A stretch of 64,000 nucleotides of DNA from Trinickia diaoshuihuensis (GTDB taxonomy: Bacteria; Pseudomonadota; Gammaproteobacteria; Burkholderiales; Burkholderiaceae): NCBI RefSeq assembly GCF_003390925.1, contig NZ_QUBS01000088.1, forward strand, positions 170,766 to 234,765, written 5' to 3'. Every line of letters starts with the position of its first letter. Positions within the stretch are counted from its first letter, which is position 1. Made by a program: the position numbers and the translations under genes. Shown piece by piece: positions 46,148 through 54,201 of the stretch. Under the pieces are notes generated by a model, which was given only the letters and a program-made list of their open reading frames with translations, made no database searches and was not told the DNA's origin.

Positions 46148-47275
46148 ATGAACCCCCGAATCACTTCCGTCGAAACCATCCTGGTCGATCTTCCGACCAT
46201 TCGCGCCCATCAGCTCTCCATGGCGACGATGCAGCGGCAAACCATGGTCATCATCCGCCTGCGATCGAGCGATGGCATCGAGGGCATCGGCGAAGCCACG
46301 ACCATCGGTGGGCTGTCCTACGGCGAAGAAAGCCCCGAAGGGATCAAGCTGACCATCGACACCTACCTGGCGCCGGCGTTGATCGGGCAGGAAGCTGACA
46401 AAGTCAACGCGATCATGCTGATGCTGGCCAAGGTCGCGCGCGGCAATCGGTTCGCCAAGTCAGGCATCGAAACGGCGTTACTGGATGCTCAGGGCAAGCG
46501 CCTCGGCGTACCCGTCTCCACGTTGCTCGGCGGCGCTGTGCGCAAGACGCTGCCGGTTCTGTGGACGCTCGCCAGCGGCGACACGAATCGCGACATCGAG
46601 GAAGCGCAGATGTTGCTGGCCGAACGCCGCCACAACGTGTTCAAGCTGAAGATCGGCCGTCGCAGCGTGCGGGACGACGTGACGCACGCGTCCAAGATCA
46701 AAGCGGCACTGGGCGAGCGCGCCAAAGTGACCGTCGACGTCAACCAGGCATGGAACGAAGTCGAAGCTGCCTCCGGTATCGAAGCCCTCGAGGCTGCCGG
46801 TATCGACCTCATCGAGCAACCGACGCCGCGCGAGCAACGCGCAGCGCTGGCTCGGCTCGCGGCGCGTTTCGTCGTGCCCATCATGGCCGATGAAGGCGTC
46901 GCGGGTCCGGAAGATGCGCTCGAACTCGTGCGTGATGCTTGCGCGGATGTATTCGCGCTGAAGATCGCGAAGTCCGGCGGTATCTACGGAATGATTCGGA
47001 CCGCTGCGATCGCCGATGCCGCGGGCGTCTTGCTCTACGGCGGGACGATGCTCGAGGGCAGTATCGGCTCCATCGCTTCGGCCCATGGCTTCAGCGCGCT
47101 GCCGCAGTTGGCATGGGGGACCGAGCTGTTCGGGCCTCTGCTGCTCAAGGATGACGTCGTGACGGCCCGCCCGCATTACCGCGACTTCGATCTACATATT
47201 CCGGAAGGCCCGGGGCTCGGGCTGCAAATCGACGAAGACAAGCTCGCGTTTTACCGTCGCGACAAGAAGGCGTGA
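46148..47275 (+). CDS. catB: Muconate cycloisomerase
   Basis: Lactonises cis,cis-muconate to muconolactone. The 375-residue enolase-superfamily protein has the catalytic lysine in KLKIGRR, metal ligands in VDVNQAW, LIEQPTPREQ and MADEGVAGPED, and LKIAKSGGIYGM for the second lysine. The N-terminal capping domain begins PRITSVETILVDLPTIRAHQL. It is followed by catC 72 bp downstream. Confidence 0.96.
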   Translation: MNPRITSVETILVDLPTIRAHQLSMATMQRQTMVIIRLRSSDGIEGIGEATTIGGLSYGEESPEGIKLTIDTYLAPALIGQEADKVNAIMLMLAKVARGNRFAKSGIETALLDAQGKRLGVPVSTLLGGAVRKTLPVLWTLASGDTNRDIEEAQMLLAERRHNVFKLKIGRRSVRDDVTHASKIKAALGERAKVTVDVNQAWNEVEAASGIEALEAAGIDLIEQPTPREQRAALARLAARFVVPIMADEGVAGPEDALELVRDACADVFALKIAKSGGIYGMIRTAAIADAAGVLLYGGTMLEGSIGSIASAHGFSALPQLAWGTELFGPLLLKDDVVTARPHYRDFDLHIPEGPGLGLQIDEDKLAFYRRDKKA

Positions 47276-47347
47276 ACGCCTGTCACCGAAGTATCGACGT
47301 GACGTGCCCTCTTGCACACGGGAGCGCTACCTCTCTCAGGAGCAAAC

Positions 47348-47626
47348 ATGCTGTATCTCGTAAGAATGGACGTGCGCCTGCCGCACGACATGCCGCAGGC
47401 ACTCGCCGATGAAATCAAAGCCCGCGAAAAGGCCTACTCGCAGGAACTACAGAGGGCGGGCAAATGGCAGCAACTGCATCGCATCGTTGGCGAGTACGCG
47501 AATTACAGCGTCTTCGATGTGGACTCGCACGACGAACTGCACACCATCTTGTCGGGCTTGCCCTTGTTTCCGTACATGACGATGCAGGTGACTCCGCTCG
47601 CGCACCATCCGTCGTCGATTCGCTGA
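47348..47626 (+). CDS. catC: Muconolactone Delta-isomerase
   Basis: A 92-residue enzyme that isomerises muconolactone to 3-oxoadipate enol-lactone, which PcaD then opens. It begins MLYLVRMDVRLPHDMP. It contains EYANYSVFDVDSHDELHTIL and ends in the typical LPLFPYMTMQVTPLAHHPSSIR-like tail. CAGGAG lies upstream of ATG 47348. There is no second enol-lactonase gene (catD) here, so PcaD serves both branches. Confidence 0.96.
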   Translation: MLYLVRMDVRLPHDMPQALADEIKAREKAYSQELQRAGKWQQLHRIVGEYANYSVFDVDSHDELHTILSGLPLFPYMTMQVTPLAHHPSSIR

Positions 47627-47653
47627 GGGCTCGGGTTCACGTTGCGTTTCACG

Positions 47654-47673
47654 CCGCGAGCCGATGCTCGCGG
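47654..47673. terminator. Stem-loop between convergent catC and glutathione peroxidase genes
   Basis: CCGCGAGC-CGAT-GCTCGCGG is an 8-bp perfect stem with a 4-nt loop. It lies 28 bp after the catC stop and 37 bp after the end of the peroxidase gene on the other strand. It is the likely two-way terminator. Confidence 0.6.
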
Positions 47674-47709
47674 TACGGCAATTTGCAACCTAAGCGCTGC
47701 TTTGCGCGC

Positions 47710-48261
47710 CTACGCCGCCTTCACGAGCTCGGCATCGATTGCCGAAACCAGCGCGGTATCGTCAGCCTCGACATCAGGCGCGAAGCGCGCCACGACCGTG
47801 CCCTCGCGGCTCACCAGAAACTTTTCGAAATTCCATAGCACGTCGGGTGCGGCATTCGGTTCGATACCGTAACCCTTCAGTCGCTCGCGAAACGGGCCGT
47901 CGCCGGTGGCCCGCGGCTGCGCTTCAGTCAAGACGCGATACAGCGGATGCTGGTCCTCACCGACGACCGAAATTTTCGAGAAGAGCGGAAACTTCACGCC
48001 AAAGGAAGCCGAGCAAAAGGCTTGAATCTCCTCATCGGTGCCCGGCTCCTGGCCCTTGAAGTTGTTTGCCGGAAACGCGAGCACTTCGAGACCATCCTCG
48101 CGCTTGCTTTCGTACAGCGCTTCCAGGCCTTCGTATTGCTTCGTCAAGCCGCATTTCGAAGCCACGTTCACGACGAGCAACACTTTGCCCTCGAAAGCAC
48201 GCAGAGTCGTGGCGGTACCGTTGATCGCGTTTACCGGGATGTCGTACAGCGTCGTGCTCAT
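47710..48261 (-). CDS. Glutathione peroxidase (thiol type)
   Basis: Reduces peroxides with a cysteine in place of selenocysteine. The 183-residue protein has the active site NVASKCGLTKQYEGLE, the Gln-containing FPANNFKGQEPGTDEEI motif and the WNFEKFLV segment with the conserved Trp and Asn. AAGGA precedes ATG 48261. Thioredoxin is the more common electron donor for such bacterial enzymes (family knowledge). The tail is slightly longer than usual. Confidence 0.92.
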   Translation of the reverse strand: MSTTLYDIPVNAINGTATTLRAFEGKVLLVVNVASKCGLTKQYEGLEALYESKREDGLEVLAFPANNFKGQEPGTDEEIQAFCSASFGVKFPLFSKISVVGEDQHPLYRVLTEAQPRATGDGPFRERLKGYGIEPNAAPDVLWNFEKFLVSREGTVVARFAPDVEADDTALVSAIDAELVKAA

Positions 48262-48283
48262 ATCGATGTCCTTCTCGTATTGA

Positions 48284-48454
48284 CGGGTCAATGAAAAATT
48301 CGGCAGCGGGTATGCCGTGCCGGGCTGGCGTCTGCATCCCTTAGCGCAGGACCTTACCGGTCACTATTCGGTGAGAGTCAATGGCAACTGGCGTATGACG
48401 TTTACCTTTGACGGCACCGATGCGATTCTAGTGGACTACCAAGACTATCACTGA
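48284..48454 (+). pseudogene. higB-type toxin remnant, 5' part missing
   Basis: The frame 48284-48454 encodes VPGWRLHPLAQDLTGHYSVRV, then NGNWRMTFTFDGTDAILVDYQDYH and a stop. This is the C-terminal half of a HigB/RelE-type mRNA interferase. About the first 35-40 residues of the toxin are absent; the sequence to the left merges with the 5' side of the glutathione peroxidase gene. No start codon or RBS fits a complete toxin, so it is a broken gene. Confidence 0.8.
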
Positions 48455-48461
48455 GGCAATC

Positions 48462-48527
48462 ATGACTCGAATCTTCAATCCGCCGCACCCCGGCGAAACG
48501 CTGCGTGAAGACGTATTGCCGTTAATC
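48462..48527 (+). pseudogene. higA-type antitoxin remnant, 3' part missing
   Basis: ATG 48462 begins MTRIFNPPHPGETLREDVLPL, the conserved start of HigA antitoxins, 7 bp after the toxin stop, the normal higB-higA order. After about 21 residues the reading loses all similarity and runs to a stop in Ser/Arg-rich sequence that is not HTH-like. The helix-turn-helix and the rest of HigA are gone. Confidence 0.78.
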
Positions 48528-48676
48528 CGATCCCGCTTCTTGAGTGCAACCAGTAGTTTCTCCGTGAGATCGAGTTCGACATCGTCACCCGCGGCTCGCG
48601 CCGCTGCTTCCGCGAAATCATCGAGGCCCGAGCGCTCGTATTGAACGTTCTGCGTATGAAGCGGGACAACAGGCAC
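48525..48676 (-). pseudogene. Minus-strand coding fragment of unknown origin
   Basis: From GTG 48676 the minus strand reads VPLHTQNVQYERSGLDDFAEA and then DDVELDLTEKLLVALKKRDRI, which looks like real protein. Beyond about 48525 the frame becomes plain antisense of the higA remnant. The in-frame stop just before the GTG and the abrupt loss of coding character suggest a piece of a gene joined to the higA fragment. The family is not recognised. Confidence 0.4.
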
Positions 48677-48729
48677 GGCTTAGGTTCTTGCAACGAGCGT
48701 AGCCCGTTCGAGCGCCAAGGGCGCCGAGA

Positions 48730-49377
48730 CTACTCGTTCTCATCAAAATAATGACCGAACTTGACCTGCTTCGTCCGAATGTATCGTTCGTTCTCGTCGC
48801 GCACCGGGATCGCGAGCGCGACGCGCTCGCACACGGGAATGCCGTGACGCGAAAGCGTCTCGAACTTCTCGGGATTGTTGCTCATCAACCGCACCGAGGT
48901 CACATTCAGATCCCGCAGAATGGCAGCGGCGGAATCGTACTCGCGCGCATCGTCGGGTAAGCCCAGCTCGAGGTTGGCCTCCACCGTATCGAGCCCCTGC
49001 TCCTGCAACTGATACGCGCGGATCTTATTCGACAAGCCGATGCCCCGCCCTTCATGGCCGCGCAGGTAAAGCAGGACGCCGCGCCCTTCCGCCGCTATGT
49101 AGCGCAGCGCCAAATCCAGTTGTTCTCCGCAATCGCACCGGTACGAACCGAGCACGTCGCCCGTCAGGCATTCCGAATGCAAGCGCGTGAGGACGGATTC
49201 CTGGCCACCGACGTCGCCCATCACCAGCGCCAAATGTTCGGCCTCCCCCGCCGCGACGCGATAAGCGTACGAAGTGAATGTTCCGTACCGGGTGGGCAAA
49301 GTGGCCTTCGCGGCGAGCGAGACGCATTGCGTGGCGTGCTCGTCACCGGCATGCGGCGGCTGGGCTGACGTGGACAT
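48730..49377 (-). CDS. ribA: GTP cyclohydrolase II
   Basis: First step of riboflavin synthesis: GTP to 2,5-diamino-6-ribosylamino-pyrimidinone phosphate and formate. The 215-residue protein has the zinc cysteines in [18 protein letters not shown]. It also has [20 protein letters not shown] with the catalytic Arg and Asp region, and [10 protein letters not shown] near the C-terminus. ATG 49377 ([11 protein letters not shown]) gives the usual length; upstream in-frame sequence is not conserved. It is a stand-alone RibA without the RibB domain. 49378-49592 is a plain promoter region shared with the divergent CBS gene. Confidence 0.94.
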   Translation of the reverse strand: MSTSAQPPHAGDEHATQCVSLAAKATLPTRYGTFTSYAYRVAAGEAEHLALVMGDVGGQESVLTRLHSECLTGDVLGSYRCDCGEQLDLALRYIAAEGRGVLLYLRGHEGRGIGLSNKIRAYQLQEQGLDTVEANLELGLPDDAREYDSAAAILRDLNVTSVRLMSNNPEKFETLSRHGIPVCERVALAIPVRDENERYIRTKQVKFGHYFDENE

Positions 49378-49592
49378 AACTAATTGATCGTGACTATAGA
49401 GCGTATATCGGTTGGCGCGCACCAACGGCCGGCCCGCGCACCGCGAGTTTAACCCTAATCGCCCACGGCAGCCCGCCAGGGGCGCCACCGCACCGCGCGT
49501 CACCGCCTATACTGGGACATAGCCCTGCGTCGGCACGAACGTGCGGCGCTGGCCGATCCCCGCCCCAACGAAAACAGAAGACGGAGACTCAT

Positions 49593-50069
49593 ATGCCCAA
49601 CGTAGCGCAGATTCTCAAGTCGAAGCTGGACGATCCGCAAGCCGCAAAGAGAATCGCTCAAGCGCCGGTCATCACGATCGATGCCCAATCATCGGTTTTC
49701 GAAGCCGTCAAAATGATGGCTCAGCATCAAATCGGCGCACTCATCGTCACCGAAGGAAACGAAGGGAAGATCGCGGGAATCATCACCGAGCGCGATTACG
49801 CCCGCAAAATCGTCTTGCTGGACCGCTCATCGAAGTCCACCGCGGTCGGCGAGATCATGACCAAACAAGTGCTGCATGTACGGATGACGGACACCACCGA
49901 GGACTGCATGGCACTCATGACCGAACACCGAATGCGCCACCTGCCGGTCATCGACAACGGCAAGCTCGTGGGTATGGTCTCGATCGGCGATTTGGTCAAA
50001 GCGATCATCTCCGAGCAGCAGTTCACCATCCAACAGCTCGAACATTACATCTCGGGCGTCCATATCTAA
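49593..50069 (+). CDS. Two-CBS-domain protein
   Basis: A 158-residue protein made of a short helix and a tandem CBS pair: VITIDAQSSVFEAVKMMAQHQIGALIV for the first, and VLHVRMTDTTEDCMALMTEHRMRHLPVID with LVGMVSIGDLVKAII for the second. Such stand-alone Bateman modules bind adenosyl nucleotides and often modulate other enzymes; no partner can be named. GGAGA precedes ATG 49593. Confidence 0.9.
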   Translation: MPNVAQILKSKLDDPQAAKRIAQAPVITIDAQSSVFEAVKMMAQHQIGALIVTEGNEGKIAGIITERDYARKIVLLDRSSKSTAVGEIMTKQVLHVRMTDTTEDCMALMTEHRMRHLPVIDNGKLVGMVSIGDLVKAIISEQQFTIQQLEHYISGVHI

Positions 50070-50081
50070 GTCGTGCCCGCC

Positions 50082-50102
50082 GCGAGTGCGCCCCGCACTC
50101 GC
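50082..50102. terminator. Stem-loop after the CBS gene
   Basis: GCGAGTGC-GCCCC-GCACTCGC is a perfect 8-bp stem with a 5-nt loop, 12 bp after the CBS stop, followed by pyrimidine-rich sequence. Confidence 0.65.
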
Positions 50103-50546
50103 CATCCATCCCGCCCGCGCGGGCAGCCCTGTCGCGTGGTTTCCCGCTCCTCCCTTTTTCCGCTGGATCGCGAAAACGGTTCGTTTCCGCTAATGACTTT
50201 TGCAATCCTCGCAAATATCAAGAACCCCAAAATACGAAGGGCCACCGCATTTACAACAAAACATCCAATGGTATCGGTTTAAACCGCCGTCAACTACTAG
50301 AATTAGGCAGCACATCCACGCTGACTCCGAACCAGGTTTGAAATCGATCCCGCGCGCCCCTCGGTCGAGCTTCTATTCAAAAGCCCCATTTTTACTCCGA
50401 CAATACCCCACATACCAGGTAGCAGCAGGATAGTATTCAAACGGTCTGTTAGATTCATACAAAATGAGAGCGGCCTGAAACGATTCTCGGTAGATCGGGC
50501 AATTTACCTGTTTCGGGCAAGTAATATTTTCGATATCCGAGGACAT
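50103..50546 (+). other. Long AT-richer non-coding leader of quorum-sensing locus 2
   Basis: These 444 bases carry no gene I can support and are visibly poorer in G+C than the flanks. They contain a 12-bp palindrome CGGTTTAAACCG at 50275-50286. Two copies of TCGGGCAA lie close to the luxR start, at about 50495 and 50515. I see no lux-box match. The stretch probably holds the luxR promoter with long upstream control sequence. Confidence 0.4.
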
Positions 50547-51275
50547 ATGTCACGCCACTTTATTGAACCCATGTCACCGCTTTGGCGCGCGACCGACGAG
50601 AAAACATGGTTTGAGGCGCTCGCGCTACTAGGTAGAAAATACGGTTTCGAGCACACGCTATTTGCGGTAGTACCGAGGCCAGGCATGCGTTTTAGCGACG
50701 CTTATCTGCGCAGCACCTATGACGCGAGCTGGCGTGAGACGTATAACGAGCGAGCCCTTTTTCACATCGACCCGACCGTCGCTCACTGCCTAACCCAAAC
50801 TTCGCCGTTGATTTGGACATCGTCGAATTTTGCCGAAGTCAACCAACGGGAAATGTACGAGGAGGCTTGCCAGTATGGTCTGTGCAGCGGCATTGCGCTG
50901 CCGATCCACGGCCCGAAGCAGGAAGTGGGGATGCTGTGCTTCGTGCGTGACGAGCAGCCCCCCAATGGGCTCGACGCGCACGTGGAGCGTAATTTGCCGA
51001 TGTTGACGCTGCTGCGCGACGTCGCTTTCGATACGAGCCAGCGTTTTTTGGACGGTTATACCGAACGGCTCGTACCGAAACTGACCCCGCGCGAATACGA
51101 ATGCCTGAAATGGACCGCGCAAGGGAAGTCCACGTGGGAGATTGCCAAGATCTTCGGTTGCTCCGAAGCGACCGTGAACTTTCATATGACCAACATTCGG
51201 AGCAAATTCGGCGTCAGTTCGCGAAGCGCCGCCGCGGTCAAGGCGACCCGAATGGGGTTGATAGATCTTGATTGA
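50547..51275 (+). CDS. LuxR-family quorum-sensing receptor (locus 2)
   Basis: A 242-residue AHL receptor. The autoinducer domain has the pocket residues in YDASWRETYNERALFHIDPTV (W, Y, D, P) and W in PLIWTSSNF. The C-terminal HTH is LTPREYECLKWTAQGKSTWEIAKIFGCSEATVNFHMTN. It differs clearly from the locus 1 receptor and, with rsaL and luxI beside it, has the LasR-type arrangement. Its last 38 bp overlap the end of the antisense rsaL-like gene. ATG 50547 lies just after GAGGACAT. Confidence 0.92.
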   Translation: MSRHFIEPMSPLWRATDEKTWFEALALLGRKYGFEHTLFAVVPRPGMRFSDAYLRSTYDASWRETYNERALFHIDPTVAHCLTQTSPLIWTSSNFAEVNQREMYEEACQYGLCSGIALPIHGPKQEVGMLCFVRDEQPPNGLDAHVERNLPMLTLLRDVAFDTSQRFLDGYTERLVPKLTPREYECLKWTAQGKSTWEIAKIFGCSEATVNFHMTNIRSKFGVSSRSAAAVKATRMGLIDLD

Positions 51276-51567
51276 CGAGGGCCGGCCGAACGGCCGGCGA
51301 CCGCTTTTGCGACACGCTGCGGATGTCTTCGTCCGAAATTCGTGCCTCGAAATAGAGCCTCAGGAGGATCATCACGGGTTTCGGGATATTCGCGCCCAGT
51401 TCGAAACGGCTACCGCGCGACTGAGTTACGCCGAAACGGGCCCAGAAGGTCTTTTGGCTTTCCTTAACTTGCCTGCGATAAGCCTGAACGAAGGCACTGT
51501 TGATTTCGGTCCGAACCGGCCGGGCCGCATCTTCAGTTTGCGGTTGACGAATATCGGCTAAGGACAT
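51238..51567 (-). CDS. rsaL: RsaL-type repressor of AHL synthesis
   Basis: A small HTH protein (109 residues) lying antisense between luxR and luxI, the position of rsaL between lasR and lasI in Pseudomonas. The core SAFVQAYRRQVKESQKTFWARFGVTQSRGSRFELG, followed by NIPKPVMILLRLYFEARISDEDI, is the RsaL helix-turn-helix pattern. ATG 51567 (MSLADIRQ) has AGGTGA upstream; longer readings start at unlikely codons. It has a C-terminal tail of about 25 residues beyond Pseudomonas RsaL. It probably binds the luxI promoter and limits AHL output. Confidence 0.85.
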   Translation of the reverse strand: MSLADIRQPQTEDAARPVRTEINSAFVQAYRRQVKESQKTFWARFGVTQSRGSRFELGANIPKPVMILLRLYFEARISDEDIRSVSQKRSPAVRPALVNQDLSTPFGSP

Positions 51568-51632
51568 GATTTTCACCTGTTCAAGGGACGTACTCGATAC
51601 ACGCATCATCCCAACTGTCACCGATGTTTTGT

Positions 51633-51652
51633 ACCTATCTTGCTTGACAGTT
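51633..51652. promoter_or_regulatory. Degenerate lux box upstream of luxI (locus 2)
   Basis: ACCTATCTTGCTTGACAGTT matches the lux-box outline ACCTGT...ACAGGT in most outer positions and has the CT(A)-N10-CAG spacing. It is centred about 75 bp upstream of the luxI ATG, between divergent rsaL and luxI. TTGACA inside it could double as a -35 element. Confidence 0.55.
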
Positions 51653-51717
51653 ACACCTAGCACGCAAACTGCATATGGTCGGTGCCCCTTAGCCGCACGA
51701 CAATCCGGGAGAGCGAG

Positions 51718-52455
51718 ATGACTATGACGATTACGATCGATAAACAAAGCCGCTTCGATCTCGACGCACTCGCGCAAATGTATCGGCTGCGCGCCAAGAT
51801 TTTCGGCGAGCGGATGGGATGGGAAGTGGCGGTGTTATCGGGGATGGAAATCGACGAATATGACGCCCAGTCGCCCCACTACATGATAATGCGAGATATT
51901 TACAACGAAGTATGCGGGTGTTGGCGGCTGTTACCCACCGAAGGGCCATATATGCTGCGCAATACGTTTCCCCAACTGCTTTACTCGCAAAACGCCCCCG
52001 TCTCCCCGCGAATCTGGGAATTAAGCCGTTTTGCGGTCGTCTCGCGCGAAAAAACGCGCTTCGGTTTCGGCCAATTAGCGCTGGACGCCATGCGAGCCGT
52101 CGTCGTATTCGCCGATCGCCACGCGATCACGCATTACGTAACGGTTACGACGACCGGTGTGGAGCGTCTACTCCAGCGAGCGGGGATTGCGACGCGGCGC
52201 TATGGCCCGCCGATCCGGATCGGAAACGCCGACGCGCTGGCGCTGTCCATCGACCTCGGCGAACAAACCCATGAGGCGCTATTTCGCGGCGCCGAGTCCG
52301 ATATGTCGGCTTACGGCGGGTTCGAGCAATCGCTTGGGGCCACTCACGAAAGCGCTGCCCGGCTCATAGAACCTGAGCGGCTCGTGCATTTCGCGAGTCA
52401 GCCCGATGCGCTTGGTCACGGCGATCCGCGCAGGCGCCGCACCGCGCTCGTCTAA
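51718..52455 (+). CDS. Acyl-homoserine-lactone synthase, LuxI family (locus 2), with C-terminal extension
   Basis: AHL synthase of 245 residues, longer than the 200-215 usual for the family. The core (about residues 1-190) has [14 protein letters not shown], the acidic [29 protein letters not shown] and the [10 protein letters not shown] motif (E101), ending near [17 protein letters not shown]. The last 58 residues are encoded antisense to the end of the glycosylase gene at 52279. They have no family likeness. ATG 51718 follows GGGAGAG. It is controlled by the LuxR and RsaL of this locus. Confidence 0.92.
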   Translation: MTMTITIDKQSRFDLDALAQMYRLRAKIFGERMGWEVAVLSGMEIDEYDAQSPHYMIMRDIYNEVCGCWRLLPTEGPYMLRNTFPQLLYSQNAPVSPRIWELSRFAVVSREKTRFGFGQLALDAMRAVVVFADRHAITHYVTVTTTGVERLLQRAGIATRRYGPPIRIGNADALALSIDLGEQTHEALFRGAESDMSAYGGFEQSLGATHESAARLIEPERLVHFASQPDALGHGDPRRRRTALV

Positions 52456-53010
52456 ACGCCCGATCCATAGCGCGTGGCCCGCGCACAGGTCGATCCCGTC
52501 CCATTCCGGACCGATGGCGAATGCGGCGCACAACCGCCCCGGGCCACGCGCAAGATCGGTATCTTTGACTCCGCCGCGCCGCTCGCGCATGAGGGGCAAG
52601 CCATCGAGCGGCTCGACGGCCCGCAGCAGCACCGCCGCCCCCTTCCCCTCGGCTTCGGCCGACATATTGATCATGTACGACGCGCCATAGACGAGGCGCA
52701 CGTACGCGTGGCCGGGTGCTCGGAACAACGCGCCGTTGTACGAACGCAACCCTCGATAGGCGTGACTCGTCGAGTCGCCGATGGGATAAGCCTCGGTTTC
52801 GACGAGGCGGCCGCTGACCCGCCCTCGCGGCGAATCGTGAACGAGACATTTTCCGACCATGAAGCGCGCGAGCTCGACCGTATCGATCGGCAATTCGTCG
52901 CGCCGCAAAGGAACGATGCAACGCTGCGCCGGCCCGGCGCATACCGGTCCGGTCACGCTGGCGGGCCCAGTCACACGCCGCCCGTTTGGCATGCGCGCGC
53001 GACGCGGCAT
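52279..53010 (-). CDS. 3-methyladenine DNA glycosylase (AAG/MPG family)
   Basis: Removes alkylated purines in base-excision repair. The glycosylase core has [12 protein letters not shown], the catalytic glutamate in [38 protein letters not shown], and the late [23 protein letters not shown] motifs. The 243-residue start at 53010 overlaps the previous gene by 40 bp; ATG 52992 or a later GTG is as likely. Its 3' 177 bp overlap luxI in antisense. Both products end in normal-looking codons, so the overlap seems real. Confidence 0.88.
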   Translation of the reverse strand: MPRRARMPNGRRVTGPASVTGPVCAGPAQRCIVPLRRDELPIDTVELARFMVGKCLVHDSPRGRVSGRLVETEAYPIGDSTSHAYRGLRSYNGALFRAPGHAYVRLVYGASYMINMSAEAEGKGAAVLLRAVEPLDGLPLMRERRGGVKDTDLARGPGRLCAAFAIGPEWDGIDLCAGHALWIGRLDERGAAPARIAVTKRIGLTREMHEPLRFYEPGSAFVSGPKRLLEPAVSRHIGLGAAK

Positions 53011-53906
53011 GCCGCGAGGTCCCAGGCAGCGCAGCCCACGCTCTTGAAGACGACCGGCATCCGGGCGTCATCCGCGCCGGAAGCCGGCGTCCCCCGCTTG
53101 GCCAATACATCGGCCAGCGCGCCGACGCGTCCCCAATCGACGCCCGCCTGGATGAAATCGCCGGCCTCATGAGGCGCCCCCTCGGGATCGTCGACGTAAA
53201 GGGCGCTGCCCCGCAGCGTGCGCGCACCGATTTCCGCCATTTCAGGTGTGAACGCCCCAACGCCGACCACGAGCCGGTCGACGCGAGCCGGCTCGTCATA
53301 GACGGGCGCGCGACTCGTCGTCAGCGCAATCACGACGTCGACGCTTTCGGCAATCGCAACGCCTTCGTCCGGCCGCATGTCGAGACGCCCTCCATGCCGC
53401 GCGCAAAATGCGCGGGCACGCTCGGCTGAACTGCCGCGCACCGTCACGCGAGCCTCGGGATAGACGGCAGCCAGCGCATCGGCATGATGCGCCGCTTGCG
53501 TACCCGTGCCGATGAGCAGCACATCGCGCGGCGGCCCGCTCAGGAACGTACGCAGCGCCAGCAGCGTCACGGCAGCCGTGCGCCGGCCGGTCACGGTGGG
53601 GCCGTCGAGCGCCAGTAGAGCTTCCCCCGTATCGGGATCGGACACGCTCACCTGACCGTGAATCGTCGGCAACGCCCGTTCCCGGTTGGCTGGACACACG
53701 GTAACGAGCTTATGAATGGCCAAATCGCGCGCCGCCGCCGGCATCGACAGCATGATCCCCCCTCGATTGAGCGGTACCACGAGCCGGGCGGGACTCGCGA
53801 TCTCGCCGCGCGCGGCATCCAGGCACGCCTGACCGAGCGCATCGACGAGTGCCGGAAACGGGGTAAGCCCGGCTGTTGCCTCGGCATCGAAGAACGGTAT
53901 CGTCAT
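52971..53906 (-). CDS. Ornithine cyclodeaminase/mu-crystallin family, likely Delta1-piperideine-2-carboxylate reductase
   Basis: A 311-residue NAD(P)-binding protein: [17 protein letters not shown] is the dinucleotide motif near residue 128, [20 protein letters not shown] lies in the substrate half, and [26 protein letters not shown] is typical of the family. Many members in this group reduce cyclic imino acids (Delta1-pyrroline- or piperideine-2-carboxylate) rather than deaminate ornithine. Nearby lysine-pathway genes favour formation of L-pipecolate. True ornithine cyclodeaminase activity cannot be excluded. Confidence 0.85.
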   Translation of the reverse strand: MTIPFFDAEATAGLTPFPALVDALGQACLDAARGEIASPARLVVPLNRGGIMLSMPAAARDLAIHKLVTVCPANRERALPTIHGQVSVSDPDTGEALLALDGPTVTGRRTAAVTLLALRTFLSGPPRDVLLIGTGTQAAHHADALAAVYPEARVTVRGSSAERARAFCARHGGRLDMRPDEGVAIAESVDVVIALTTSRAPVYDEPARVDRLVVGVGAFTPEMAEIGARTLRGSALYVDDPEGAPHEAGDFIQAGVDWGRVGALADVLAKRGTPASGADDARMPVVFKSVGCAAWDLAACRVARACQTGGV

Positions 53907-54201
53907 AGGGTTATCTCCAATACGGGACTTTGCTCGCCGCTATCGCGCCGCGAGCGCTTGGGAATAAGGATACGGCCATGCGCCGCGGGGACGAAATCGA
54001 ACATTCGGCAATTGCCTGAGATATCGCCATTGACCACCAGTAACGAACGTAACCTGTCGATACATATTTGACGAGCGCGGCGCGACGTGTTGCCCGTTAA
54101 AATACGCCCCGCCTCCATACTTTTACCGCTGCGGTCAAGCCTCGTGGCCCGGCGATACTCGATCCGTGACCGCTACCTACGCCGCAGCGCCCTGAAGCAG
54201 C

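Noticed and set aside
48428..48676. Intact 82-residue minus-strand gene over the higA remnant
   Set aside because: Its second half is only antisense of higA and higB; at most the first about 50 residues are a real fragment.
52971..53906. Reading the cyclodeaminase-like protein as an ornithine cyclodeaminase proper
   Set aside because: The sequence does not discriminate, and neighbours favour imino-acid reduction; kept as a family-level call.
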